A stretch of DNA of 64,000 nucleotides, taken from positions 14,468,370 to 14,532,369 of the forward strand of contig NW_019167826.1 of NCBI RefSeq assembly GCF_002303985.1, read 5' to 3'. This DNA comes from Durio zibethinus. Taxonomy: Eukaryota > Streptophyta > Magnoliopsida > Malvales > Malvaceae. The notes below the pieces were generated by a model. The model was not told the DNA's origin. It saw only the letters and a program-made list of their open reading frames with translations, and made no database searches. The translations under genes and the position numbers were made by a program. Below are positions 1 to 9,945 of the stretch, in pieces. Every line of letters begins with the position of its first letter. Within the stretch, counting starts at the first letter, position 1.

Positions 1-393
1 TATTTATAGTTGAGGCTCCAACTTACACTTAATGGCAATATCCCTAGAATAAAGGCTAAAATCATGGGATGATACAAATTACAATCAATCAGGATGCGAA
101 CTCCTGATTTTCAGGGTCAACCAAATCTGCCAGGATGCTGCTGCTAATCCTGCCTGCTTCCAGAAGCTTCCCTTGCATGTCCAACACCTTGGGCCCTTTT
201 GGATATGGTGTAGGTAGCTTGTATGCCAGGCCTTGGTCTCACGGGCTGGCCTGCAAGTTGGGCGGGCGTTCTGAACTCGTTTGCTAGGTTTTACGCGTAG
301 ATACCAGCCAGCACGCCTAGTCTATGGGCCTCAACTTTTGGCTCACTTGCTGGCTCACCTGATGTGCCTGGCATGCCTGCCCAGGGCGTGACA
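1..393 (-). repeat. Partial 3' LTR of element A
   Basis: The segment repeats 5281-5673 almost base for base, starting with the same inverted TATA-box stretch at 1-8. It ends in TGACA at 389-393, the complement of the TGTCA that opens the family's LTRs. The remaining ~230 bp of this LTR lie beyond the window. Confidence 0.93.
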
Positions 394-405
394 TTCTCCC
401 TCACC
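394..405 (-). other. Polypurine tract of element A
   Basis: On the minus strand this reads ggtgagggagaa and directly abuts the 3' LTR. That is the expected position and composition for the primer of plus-strand DNA synthesis. Element B carries the equivalent aggggagaa at 13193-13201. Confidence 0.75.
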
Positions 406-747
406 TGATTGCGCAACTCCCTCATTGCGTCTTCTGCATGGTACTGCCTGATCTGGTCCCTGAACTACCATAAGTCATCTGCTGGTTCCCAGCAGGCCTC
501 ACTGTCTGGAAGTCCCTTCTAGTGCAGCAAGTACTCTTATCTTGGCTGATAGTTCTTTCGTCTCACCTCCCAGTCAGCTATGATACTATGGACCTCCTTC
601 TCATATGAGGCCCTTGCTACCAATGGTGCACGCTTTGACTCTGCCCATCCTGGATCTCCTTCATCCTCATGGAACGGCTTAAGCATGCTCACATGGAACA
701 CCAGGTGTACCCTCAACTTAGGTGGCAAATCTAGCTTGTAGGCAACC
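406..747 (-). pseudogene. Chromodomain end of pol, element A
   Basis: The C-terminal tail of integrase is readable as VHLVFHVSMLKPF followed by an acidic linker and the chromodomain start (IIADWEVRRKNYQPR). Chromodomains of this group are thought to bind methylated H3K9 and steer integration to heterochromatin. The open part spans 537-728. It stops at TAA directly after NYQPR, and a second stop (TGG to TAG) hits the tryptophan of the WKG motif. The same TAA is present in element B at 13056-13058, whereas element C still reads glutamine there. Either A and B share a defective ancestor, or the same C-to-T change happened twice. Confidence 0.85.
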
Positions 748-1658
748 TTGCCTACCCTCTTAACTACTCAAAAAGGTCCCTCATACCTCTGGACTAGGCC
801 TTTGTGCAGCCCCCTATGGCGCACAATGGGATGCAGCTTCACCAATACCAAATCTCCAACCTGGAACTACACGTCTCACCTATTCTGGTCTGCCCACTTC
901 TTTGACCTCTTGGCTGCCTTATGTAGACAAACTCTAGCCAAGTTAGTTTGCTCCTACTATGCCTTGGAAAACTTGTATGCTGCTGGATTAAGCCCTGTAT
1001 AACCTACAGTAATCGAACCGGGTGTTAGTGGTTGTTGCCCTGTCACAACCTCAAATGGGCTCTGGTTCATTGCCTCGCTCCTTTGCAAGTTGTAGGAAAA
1101 CTGCGCAATATCTAGCAGCTTTGGCCAGTCCCTTTGTGTGGCACTCACATAGTGCCTGAGGTAGACCTCCAATAGTCCATTCACTTGTTCTGTCTGGCCA
1201 TCGGTCTGCGGATGCATACTGGTGGAAAAGTTCAAGTCTGACCCCAACAGCTTGAATAACTTAGTCCAGAACCTGCCTGTGAAATGCCCGTCCCGATCAC
1301 TAACAATGGTTTTCGGCACTCCCCAGTACTTAACCATGTTCTTCAGGAACAATCGAGTTGCCTCCTCGGCTGGGCACTCATTGGTTGCTGGAATGAAGAT
1401 TCCATACTTGGAAAACCTATCCACCATTACCATGATGCTTCCAAACCCTTCTGTTTTAGGTAGACCGATTATAAAGTCCAGAGAAACACTCTCCCATGGT
1501 CGCTCTGGCACTAGCAATGGCTCTAAGAGACCGTCTGGTTTCTTGAGCTCCACCTTGTCCTGTTGGCAAACAAGACAAGTCTTCACATAGGCCTCCACAT
1601 CATCCCTCATGTGCAGCCAGTAGTATCGGTCCTCGATCAACGCCAAGGTACGGCTCAC
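748..1658 (-). pseudogene. Integrase core, element A
   Basis: An uninterrupted stretch (957-1658) holds the catalytic core: the CLVC half of the zinc finger, the first Asp in SLDFIIGLP (codon 1476-1478), the second Asp in IVSDRDGHF (1296-1298) and the Glu in DGQTEQ (1188-1190). There are exactly 35 residues between the last two, the D-D35-E spacing of retroviral-type integrases. The His half of the zinc finger lies upstream of an in-frame stop. The frame closes at 957; downstream, the linker towards the chromodomain continues through further stops. The catalytic triad is preserved although the element as a whole is dead. Confidence 0.9.
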
Positions 1659-2984
1659 TCCGAGGTGTCCAGCCTACCTTAAATCATGGCATTCTTGCAA
1701 AGCTTCCTTGAGGAACTTCCCGTGCTGCGGCATAAATAGTCTACTTCCCCTGGTGTACAGCAAGCCATCCTGCAACCAAAATCACCTAGTCTTACCTTAC
1801 TGGGTGTGCTCTATGAAAGCCTTGGCTGTAGGATCATGCACAAGTCCCTCCTTGATGTGCGGCACCAGTGACCCCTCTGGTTGGCTAATGGCAGCAAGGT
1901 TAGCCTTCCTACTAAAGGCATCTACCACTAGGCTCACCCGCCCCGGCTTGTACTCCATCTGGAAATCAAATTCTACAAGAAAATCTTACCATCTCGCCTG
2001 CTTGGGGGACAGCTTCTTCTTCATCTGGAAGTAACTGGTCGCCACATTGTCTGTCCTAACCACAAACCCTAACAGGTAATGGCACCAAGTGAGCAAGCAA
2101 TGCACCACTGCAGTCATCTCTTTCTCTTGGACCGTGTACTTGCGCTCAGTCTCATTCGGCTTTCTGCTCTCGAACGCGACTGGATGCCCCTCTTGCATCA
2201 ACACACCCCCTATGGCAAAGTCTGATGCATCCGTATGCACCTCATATGGCTTGGCATGGTCTGGCAAGGCCAAGACTGGCTCCTCGGTCACAGCTCGCTT
2301 CAACCTGTCAAAGGCTTCCTGGCACCCTGCGCTCCACTCCCATGCTTTCCCTTTCTTGAGCAAGTCAGTCAGTGGCGTGGCTATTGCTGAGTGACCTTTG
2401 ATGAAGTGCCTGTAGTAGTTGACCAGCCCAAGGAACGATCTCAACTTAGTGACCTTGGCTGGCGGTTGCCACTTCAGGATGGCGTGTATCTTGCCTTCAT
2501 CCATGCATATCCTGTCACCTCCCACTATGTGGCCAAGGAATGGGATCTCCTGCTGGGTGAATGAGCACGTCTCCCTCTTGACAAATAGCTTGTGCACCCG
2601 CAACACCTCGAACACCTGTCTCAAGTGGTCTACATGCTCTCCCAAAGTTAGGTAGATCACAATGTCATTCAAATAAACCACAACAAACCGATCAAGGAAT
2701 GACTGAAGTACCTTGTTTATAAGGGTGCAAAATGTTGCTGGGGCATTCGAGAGTCTGAAAGGCATCACCAAGAACTCATATGAACCATATCGAGTGACAC
2801 ATGCTATCTTTGGCACATCTCCCTCAACGATCCTGACTTGATAGTAGACTGACCTCAAATCCAGCTTAGTGAACCACCTTGCGCTCCCAAGTTGATCGAA
2901 CAAGTTCGCAATGAGTGGGATGGGGTACTTGTTCTTGATGGTCAGCTTGTTCAAAGCCTGATAGTCTATGCACAGCCGCAACAA
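1659..2984 (-). pseudogene. Reverse transcriptase and RNase H, element A
   Basis: The open segment 1986-2984 begins inside the RT fingers (LCIDYQALNKLT) and runs through KLDLRS, the VMPF motif and the catalytic box, then the RT thumb (FLGLVNYYRHFIKGHS) and RNase H, whose first catalytic Asp is in HTDASDFAIGG. The RT active-site box reads YLND instead of YLDD (2664-2675): codon GAC/GAT became AAT, a G-to-A change that should abolish polymerase activity. The frame stops after KQARW; the remaining RNase H tail and connection to integrase lie in 1659-1985 and are interrupted. Confidence 0.92.
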
Positions 2985-3759
2985 CCCATCATGCTTGCGC
3001 TGAAATAGAACCGGTGCACCATAGGGTGCCTTCGATGGCCTGATGAAGCCAGCATCAACTAACTCTTTGAGCTACTTCCTCAACTCTTCCAACTCTGGTG
3101 GAGACATTCAGTAAGGGACTCTAGCTGGTGGCTTGGCCTTGGACACCAGCTCGATCTTGTGGTCCACCTCCCTCCTAGGTGGTAGCTTGCTAGGTAGCTT
3201 TATGGGCATCACATCACTAAAGGTCTTCAGCACTTTTAGCACCTCTAAGGGTGACTCGATCTCCTTCTCTTTTGGGTCATCATATTTTAGGGCTGCCAAG
3301 AAGGTGTCTTCTTGTCTGCTTATCACCTTGGCAAATTGGATGGCTGACACCACCCGCGACCCAACTCCAGACCCTCTCCTCAATGGCACTAGGCATTGGC
3401 ACCGTGCATCCAAGATGCAAACACAATCGGTAAAAGGCACAAGGAGGGCGTTAATCCGAACAAGGAAATCCAACCCAATCACAAACTCATAGTCATCAAG
3501 GGGTATTACCTCAATGGTCTCCTTGCCTTTCCAGTCTCCAAGCTGCAACTCCACTCCCCGCTACTCCAATGGCTGGAACTTCCTTGGAGTTCACCATTTT
3601 GATGGTACCAGTCCCTTTCTGCACCTTTAGTCTGAGCTTCCAGGCTCTATCACCTGAAATAAAAAGATGTGAGGCACATGTGTCCACCAGTGCACTCACC
3701 TTCTGACCTGTAACCATCAGATCCACAAACATCAAGCCCTTTGGCTTGCGGCTCCCCTT
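2985..3759 (-). pseudogene. Aspartic protease and pre-RT linker, element A
   Basis: The protease active site is recognisable as LVDTCASHLFISGD. The usual DTG is DTC here because GGT became TGT (codon 3676-3678), so the enzyme would be inactive. The downstream part (ELQLGDWKGKETIEVIPLDDYEF and following) is open at 3108-3554 but in another frame, because two bases are missing in the run before ELQL compared with element B. A CGA-to-TGA stop at about 3108 separates it from RT. Confidence 0.88.
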
Positions 3760-4994
3760 ACTTTGGACAACATTGAGCACCAACGACCCAAGCTTTGCTA
3801 CCCCTGACTCTGGCTCCTTGTCAGACTCCTTGTCTTCAGCAGCCAGCTTGCCCTTCTGTGGGTAATTACACACTATGTGGCTCCCTCCACATAGGTAGCA
3901 TGCTAGTGGCTCTCGATCCCCCTTTGCTTTCCACTTGCCTGCTGGTGGCTTCCTTTCACCATCCTTGGTTGAACGGTCTCGATCTCCATCCTTGGACTCC
4001 CGGTCACGGTCCTTCCCCTTGGATTGCTTCTTCTGATCCTTATCATCCCTGCCCTTACCCTTGGGCTTGGTAGACTCAAACTTGTTCGAAGGCTTGAACT
4101 CTATCAAGGCCTCGGCAATAGTCATGGCTTTAGCCAAGTCATGAACTCCTCTCCTTTGTAGCTCATGCTTCACCCATGGCTTCAGCCCATCCATGAAAGC
4201 AAATAAGGCATCCTTCTCACCTAGATCCAAGATCTGTAGCATCAGTTCAGAGAATTTTTGGACATACTCCCTTATGTCCCCTTGCTGGCTCAGCCTACGT
4301 AACTTTGCCCGTGCTGCATCATCGACATACTTCGGGTAAAATTGTTCTCTGAACTCTTTTGGAACTCTGCCAAGGTTCCAATCTTGGCGCTCCCATGCCT
4401 GACATCATCATACCTGCACCTCTACCACAATAAGGCTACATCAGTGAGATACATAGTAACAGTGCTTACCTTTATCGCCTCGTCTTGCATGCCCATGGCC
4501 TGGAAGTACTGCTCCATACCCCAAAGGTAGTTATCTACTTCTTTGGCTGCCCTAGTCCCCTTGAACTCCTTAGGCTTGGGGACATCCAATCTGGACTTGG
4601 ACACTCTAGCAAACATGCCATTCCCAATGGCAGTCTTGCAAGCAACGAGCTCCCTGGTAAGCTCCTCTATCTGCTGGCGCATGGCCTCCATGCCATCGCG
4701 CAAGGTTAGCAGTTCAGCCTCCAAGGTCTGATTCTTTTGGCTGAACACGTCTAAGCCTTTGTTGAGAGCAGCTTGTAGCTCACTTTGGATCTCCTCCCTC
4801 ATGGAGTCTAGCGATGCAATGTGAGTCTCTACACTCTCAAGCTTCTCCCCCATGTCACCCATGGTCACCTCTACCTTGGCCAGCCTATCGTCCATGGTAG
4901 ACCAGATATCTCTAGAACTGGTTTTCCTCCTTCTTCCACGCCCATGCTTCTGGGCCTCTGGTTGTTGGTTAGCAGCGTCACTTTGGGATGCCAT
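3760..4994 (-). pseudogene. gag, element A
   Basis: The start is taken at the ATG at 4992-4994 (MASQSDAANQQ), about 40 bp downstream of the primer site, as in D. In order: a basic N-terminus (GRGRRRK), a heptad-rich probable coiled coil (LAKVEVTMGD to MEAMRQQIEELTREL), the Retrotrans_gag-like domain (GMEQYFQAMGMQDEAIKV to ALLW), a Lys/Asp/Arg-rich linker (KGKDRDRESKDGDRDRS) and a zinc knuckle. The knuckle reads CYLCGGSHIVCNY: the last Cys of CX2CX3HX4C is Tyr. A TGG-to-TAG stop follows ALLW at about 4422, and a one-base deletion (ccaaaagagttc, where B has ccaaaaggagttc) breaks the frame before 4242. Confidence 0.9.
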
Positions 4995-5035
4995 CTCCTC
5001 TAACCTGCACAACACAAACACGCAGAATCGAACTT

Positions 5036-5047
5036 GCTCTGATACCA
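5036..5047 (-). other. Primer-binding site (tRNA-iMet), element A
   Basis: On the minus strand it reads TGGTATCAGAGC, complementary to the 3' end of plant initiator tRNA-Met. It lies 2 bp inside the 5' LTR, as expected for minus-strand priming. Confidence 0.92.
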
Positions 5048-5049
5048 AC

Positions 5050-5673
5050 TGTCATGGGCTCCGACCTTAAACTCAGAAACCGTATGGCCTTAGGCTTGGA
5101 ATCTCCTCCTTTATGCCTAAGTCAGCCTAAAACACAAGCGTACGGGCACTAGAACAATAGGAAGGGCTGATTACGCAAGTTAAAGAAAAACAGGATAAGA
5201 AGGCAGAATTCTGGAAATGCCCTTGTATTCACTGAAACAAAAGTGTTTGATGGTGTACAAATGAGGGAGGAGCAGCCCTCTATTTATAGTTGAGGCTCCA
5301 GCTTACACTTAATGGCAATATCCCTAGAATAAAAGCTAAAATCATGGGATTATACAGATTACAATCAATCAAGATGCTAACTCTTGATTTTTAAGGTCAA
5401 CCAAATCTGCCAGGATGCTGCTGCTGATCCTGCCTGCTTCCAGAAGCTTCCCTTGCGTGTCCAGCACCTTGGGTCCTTCCGGATGTGGTGTGGGCAGCTT
5501 GTATGCCAGGCCTTGGTCTCACAGGCTGGCCTGCAAGTTGGGCGGGCGTTCTGAACTCGTTTACTATGCTTTACGTGCAAATACCCGTCAGAACGCCTGG
5601 TCTACGGGCCTCAACCGCTGGCTCGCCTGCTGGTGCACCTGATGTGCCTGGCGTGCCCGCCCAGGGTGTGACA
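5050..5673 (-). repeat. 5' LTR of element A (624 bp)
   Basis: Bounded by TGTCA at 5050 and TGACA at 5673, a perfect 5-bp terminal inverted repeat. The inner end carries the stretch shared with the satellite monomer (reverse complement of about 5060-5150). The outer end abuts L-module sequence (cttggcccttatattgg). The same LTR/L junction recurs at 58890/58891 and 61333/61334. Confidence 0.93.
5280..5288 (-). promoter_or_regulatory. LTR TATA box, element A
   Basis: TATAAATAG on the minus strand, located within the LTR about 230 bp before its inner end, followed by a pyrimidine-containing leader. It is the likely Pol II core promoter setting the U3/R boundary. Confidence 0.7.
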
Positions 5674-6100
5674 CTTGGCCCTTATATTGGCCCCCTATCC
5701 CTCATCAAACCTGGAGAACTCACACCCCCTTTAAAGAGCATTTGAGATTTTATAGGTTTGCTGCTAGTAGCCATTAAAGTGTCTGAAATGGGGACACGTT
5801 TTTCAAACGATCACAAAATCTTCTCCACTTCGAGTTTTTAGCTGAATTTTTTTGTGCATGCCAACAAAAATAAAAGGATCACCTCTACCAAATTTAGGGA
5901 AAAACTCTTTCTAAAAAAAGTTTAAAAAATCCTGAACCGTAAAATCTTTTGGAAATCATGAAAAATAGAAAACGGGTCGTCTTCCCACAAAACTTCACAT
6001 GAAGCCTTAGGGAAAATTGTATGAATTTACAAGCCATAAAAATGGCATTGGCACGGCAGAAATATGAAGATGTGCTTGAACCCACCTACCACCCGTTCGA
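5674..6100 (+). repeat. L module copy 0 (5' truncated at LTR junction)
   Basis: Begins at cttggccc directly after the LTR of A. It carries the rare variants cctggagaactc (usually cctcgagaactc) and ccccctttaaagag, which recur only in the copy at 61334. Confidence 0.9.
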
Positions 6101-7987
6101 TCCCCGGCTTGCGCATCTTGCCTCTCTGGTCGGCTGAGCACCCGCACGCTTGTTTCATGGGTTGACTTAGGCATATGGAGTTCATCCCCAGTCTAAGCAT
6201 ATGGAGTTCATTCCTAGTCTAAGATCGAACCGGACCGAGGGTTGCGACAGCAAGATCAGCAACACGTAGGGGGACAAGGCCAATCCTCGCTTGCGTATTC
6301 TACCTCTCTGACCGGTCGAGCGCCCGCCCATTCGTTTCGTGGGTTGGCTTAGGCATAGGGAGTTCATTCCATGTCTAAGCCCCACCTGGACCAAGGGTTG
6401 TGGCAGTAGGACCGGCAGCATACAAAGGGGGATCGGGCTGATCCCTGAGTTGCGCATTATGGCTCTCCGACCGGCTCAGCACTCGCACGCTCGTTTCGTG
6501 GGTTGACTTAGGCATATGGAGTTCATTCCCAGTCTAAGATCGGACCAGACCGAGGGTTGCGGCAGTAGGATCGATAGCACGCAGGGGGGATCGGGCCGAT
6601 CCTCGACTTGCACATTCTGCCTCTCCAGTCGGCTGAGCGCCTGCACGCTCGTTTCGTGGGTTGGCTTAGGCATACGAAGTTCATTCCATGTCTAAGCATA
6701 CGGAGTTCATTCCCAGTCTAAGATCGGACCAGACCGAAGGTTGTGGCAGCAGGATTGGCAGCACGCAGGGAGGGACCGAGCCGATCCCCGGCTTGCGCAT
6801 TCTGCCTCTCCGGCCGGCTGAGCGCCCGTATGCTTGTTTCGTGGGTTGGCTTAGGCATACGAAGTTAATTCCATGTCTAAGCCCTAGTCTGACCAAGGGT
6901 TGTGGCAGCAGGACCGGCAGCGGGATCAGCAGCATGTAGAGGGGGATCGGGTTGATCCTCGGTTTGTCCATTATGCCTATCCGACTGGCCCTTTCGGTCG
7001 GTTGAGCGCCTGCACGCTCATTTCATGGGTTGACTTAGGCATACGAAGTTCATCTCCAATCTAAGCATATGGAGTTCATTCCCAGTCTAAGATCGGACCG
7101 GACCGAGGGTTGTGGCAGTAGGATCGGTAGCATGCAGGGGGGACCGAGCCGATCCCCGGCTTGCACATTCTGCCTCTCCGGTCGACTAAGCACCCTACAC
7201 ACCCGTTTTGTGGGTTAGCTTAGGCGTAGGGAGTTCATTCCATGTCTAAGCCCCAGCCAGACCGAGGGTTGTGGCAGCGGGATGGCAACACGCAGGGGGG
7301 ACCGGGCCGGTCCCCGGCTTGCGCATTTTGCTTCTCCGATCGGTTGAGTGCTCGCATGCCCATTTCATGGGTTGGCTTAGGCATAGGGAGTTCATTCCAT
7401 GTCTAAGCCCCAACCGGACCGAGGGTTGTGGCAGCGGGACCGGCAGCAGGCAAAGGGGGTTGCAGCAGTGCCCGCACGCTAGTTTTGTGGGTTGACTTAT
7501 CCATACGGAGTTCATTCCCAGTCTAAGATCAGACCGGACCGAGGGTTGCGACAGTCGAATCGACAGCATGCAGGGGGGACCGAGCTGATCCCTGGCTTGC
7601 GCATTCTACCTCTCCGGCCGACTGAGCACCCGCATGCTCGTTTCTTAGGTTGGCTTAGGCATACGGAGTTCATTCCATGTCTATGCCCCAGTCAGACCGA
7701 GGGTTGTGGCAGTGGGACCGATAGCACGTAGAGGGGGACTGGGTCGATCCTCGGCTTGCGTATTATGCCTCTTCGGCCAGCTCAGCACCCGTACGCTCAT
7801 TTTGTGGGTTGACTTAGGCATACGGAGTTCATCCCCAGTCTAAGCATACGGAGTTCATTCCCAGTCTAAGATCGGATCGGACCGAGGGTTGCGACAGCAG
7901 AACCAGTAGCAGGATCGACAGTACGTAGGGGGGACCAGGCCGATCCTCGACTTGCGCATTCTACCTCTTTGACCGGCTGAGCACCTG
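5674..7987 (+). repeat. Satellite domain 1
   Basis: It starts with an L module lacking its 5' third (5674-6100), followed by about a dozen monomers of ~158 bp running head-to-tail up to the TGTCA of element B. The diagnostic core of each monomer is gatccccggcttgcgcatt, then gcccgcacgctcg, then ttgg/acttaggcata. Several junctions carry the doubled 26-bp subrepeat (aagcatacggagttcattcc). The whole domain is paralogous to 61334-63787, with about 96 percent identity in the parts compared by eye and unit-sized indels near 7005 and 7460. Confidence 0.9.
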
Positions 7988-8371
7988 TGTCATGCCCTAG
8001 GCAGGCGTGCCAAGCACATCAGGTGCACCAACAGGCGAGCTAGAGGTTAAGGCCCTCAGACCAGGCGTGCTGGTGGGTATCTGTGCGTAAAGCCTAGCAA
8101 ACGAGTTCAGAACGCCCGCCCAACTTGTAGGCCAGCCCGTGAGACCAAGGCCTGGCATACAAACTGCCCGCACCACATCCAGAAGGGCCCAAGGTGCTGG
8201 ACACGCAAGGGAAGCTTCTGAAAGCAGGCAGGATCAACTGGAGCATCCTGGCAGATTTGGTTGACCTTAAAAATCAGGAGTTAGCATCCCAATTGATTGT
8301 AATCTATATAATCCCATGATTTTTGCCTTTATTCTAGGGATATGCCATTAAGTTGTAGCTGGAGCCTCAAC

Positions 8372-8380
8372 TATAAATAG
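8372..8380 (+). promoter_or_regulatory. LTR TATA box, element B
   Basis: TATAAATAG followed by a pyrimidine-rich leader (ctgctccaccctcatttg). The spacing to the LTR end leaves about 200 bp for R-U5. Confidence 0.7.
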
Positions 8381-8511
8381 AGGGCTGCTCCACCCTCATT
8401 TGTACACCATCAAACACTTCTGTTTCAGTGAATACAAGAGCATTTCCAGAATTCTGTCTTCTTATCTTGTTTCTCTTTAACTTGCGTAATCAGCCCTTTC
8501 CATTGTTCTAG

Positions 8512-8600
8512 TGCCCGCATGCTTGTGTTTTAGGCTGACTTAGGCATAAAGGAGGAGATTCCAAGCCTAAGGCTGCACAGTTTCTGAGTCTAAGGTCGGA
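8512..8600 (+). other. LTR segment homologous to the satellite monomer end
   Basis: This 89-bp stretch aligns with about 90 bp of satellite (for example 44856-44945). Shared anchors in order: gcccgca.gct, the exact 13-mer tgacttaggcata (8536-8548), attcc, ctaag, and agtctaagrtcg at the end. Overall identity is roughly two thirds by hand, with only small gaps. See the findings for interpretation. Confidence 0.7.
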
Positions 8601-8612
8601 GCCCGTGATAGT

Positions 8613-8624
8613 TGGTATCAGAGC
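8613..8624 (+). other. Primer-binding site (tRNA-iMet), element B
   Basis: TGGTATCAGAGC, 2 bp after the LTR, complementary to the initiator tRNA-Met 3' end. All 12 positions are intact. Confidence 0.93.
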
Positions 8625-8675
8625 AAGTTTGATTCTACGTGTTTGTGTTATATAGGTTAGATCGTGATTGAGGAG

Positions 8676-9945
8676 ATGGCATTCCAAAGCGACGTTGCTA
8701 GCCAACAACCAGAAGCCCAGGAGCATGGGCGTGGAAGAGGCGAGAAAGCCAGTTCTAGAGATATCTGGTCTACCATGGATGGTAGGCTGGCCAAGGTGGA
8801 GGTGACCGTAGGCAACATGAGGGAGAAGCTTTAGGAGATAGAGACTCACATTGCATCGCTAGACTCCATGGGGGAGGAGATCCAAAGTGAGCCGAAAGCT
8901 GCTCTCAACAAAGGCATGGACGTGTTCACCTGAAAGAATCAGACCTTGGAGGCTGAAGTGCTGACCTTGCGTGATGGCATGGAGGCCATGCACCAGCGGA
9001 TGGAGGAGCTTGCCAGTGAGCTCGTTGCTTGCAAGACTGCCATTGGGAATGGCATGTTTGCTGGAGTGTCCAAGTCCAGATTGGATGTCCCCAAGCCTAA
9101 GGAGTTTAAGGGGTCTAGGGCAGCCAAGGAAGTAGACAACTACCTATAGGGTATGGAGCAGTACTTCCAGGCCATGGGCATGCAAGACGAGGTGATAAAG
9201 GTAAGCACCGTTGCTATGTATCTCACTGATGTAGCCTTATTGTGGTGGAGGCACAGGTGTGATGGTGTCAGGCATGGGAGTGCCAAGATTAGAACCTGGG
9301 CAGAGTTCCAAAAGGAGTTCAAAGAACAATTTTACTCGGAGTATGTCGATGATGAGGCACGAGCAAAGTTGCGTAGGCTGAGCCAGCAAGGGGACATAAG
9401 GGAGTATGTCCAGAAATTCTCTTAACTGATGCTACAGATCTCGGATCTAGGTGAGAAAGATGCCTTATTTGCTTTCATGGATGGGTTGAAGCCGTGGGTG
9501 ACGCATGAGCTACAAAGGAGAGGAGTTCATGACTTGGCTAAAGCCATGACTACTGCCGAGGCCTTGATAGAGTTCAAGCCTCTAAACAAGTTCGAGTCTA
9601 CCAAGCCCAAGGGTAAGGGTAGGGATGATAGGGACCAAAAGAAGCAATCCAAAGGGAAGGATCGTGATCGGGAGTCCAAGGATGGAGACCGAGACCGTTC
9701 AACCAAAGATGGCGAGAGGAAGCCACCAGTAGGCAAGTGGAAAGCAAAAGGGGATCGAGAGCCACTAGCATGCTACCTATGTGGAGGGAGCCACATAGCA
9801 CGCAATTGCCCACAGAAGGGCAAACTGGCTGCTGTAGACAAGGAGTCTGACGAGGAGCCAGAGTCAGGGGTAGCAAAGCTTGGGTCGTTGGTGCTTAATG
9901 CTGTCCAGAGTAAGGGGAGCCATAAGCCAAAGGGCTTGATGTTTG
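8676..9945 (+). pseudogene. gag, element B
   Basis: Start chosen at the ATG at 8676-8678 (MAFQSDVASQQ), homologous to the MASQSD start of A and D. The same domain order as A is visible: basic N-terminus, coiled-coil region, capsid-like domain with YFQAMGMQDEVIKV and ALLWWRHRCDG, charged linker and zinc knuckle. The knuckle CYLCGGSHIARNC (9771-9809) is intact CX2CX3HX4C, unlike the other copies. In-frame stops occur at about 8833 (TAG), about 8932 (TGA), about 9148 (TGG to TAG) and about 9424 (GAA to TAA). The longest open parts are 8946-9149, 9153-9425 and 9429-10052. It would join pol without a separate start, as in related elements with a single gag-pol frame. Confidence 0.9.

Larger units (their letters stand above)
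1..5673 (-). mobile_element. Ty3/gypsy chromovirus element A (3' LTR cut by window edge)
   Basis: This is a minus-strand LTR retrotransposon. Read from its 5' end it has the 5' LTR at 5050-5673, the tRNA-iMet primer site at 5036-5047, gag from 4994, then protease, RT, RNase H, integrase and chromodomain, a polypurine tract at 394-405, and a partial 3' LTR from 393 to the window start. The order protease-RT-RNase H-integrase is that of Ty3/gypsy, and the C-terminal chromodomain places it in the chromoviruses. The clade within the chromoviruses is uncertain. All frames are interrupted (TGG to TAG, CGA to TGA, small deletions), so it is dead. Its outer 5' LTR end joins an L satellite module at 5673/5674; the other flank lies outside the window. 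Confidence 0.95.
7988..8610 (+). repeat. 5' LTR of element B (623 bp)
   Basis: Opens TGTCA at 7988; the end at 8606-8610 is TGATA where the 3' LTR has TGACA. It is closer in sequence to the LTR at 63788 (about 8 differences over 213 bp) than to its own 3' LTR, which indicates that this end was copied by segmental duplication after insertion. Confidence 0.95.

Noticed and set aside
1..5673. Fungal repeat-induced mutation as the cause of the transitions
   Set aside because: The initiator-tRNA primer site, chromovirus type and satellite structure point to a plant; methylcytosine deamination explains the pattern.
7981..7987. A clean 5-bp target site duplication for element B
   Set aside because: The flanks read cacctg and cacccg; the A/CA at the LTR end is ambiguous and one base differs, so length and identity cannot be fixed.
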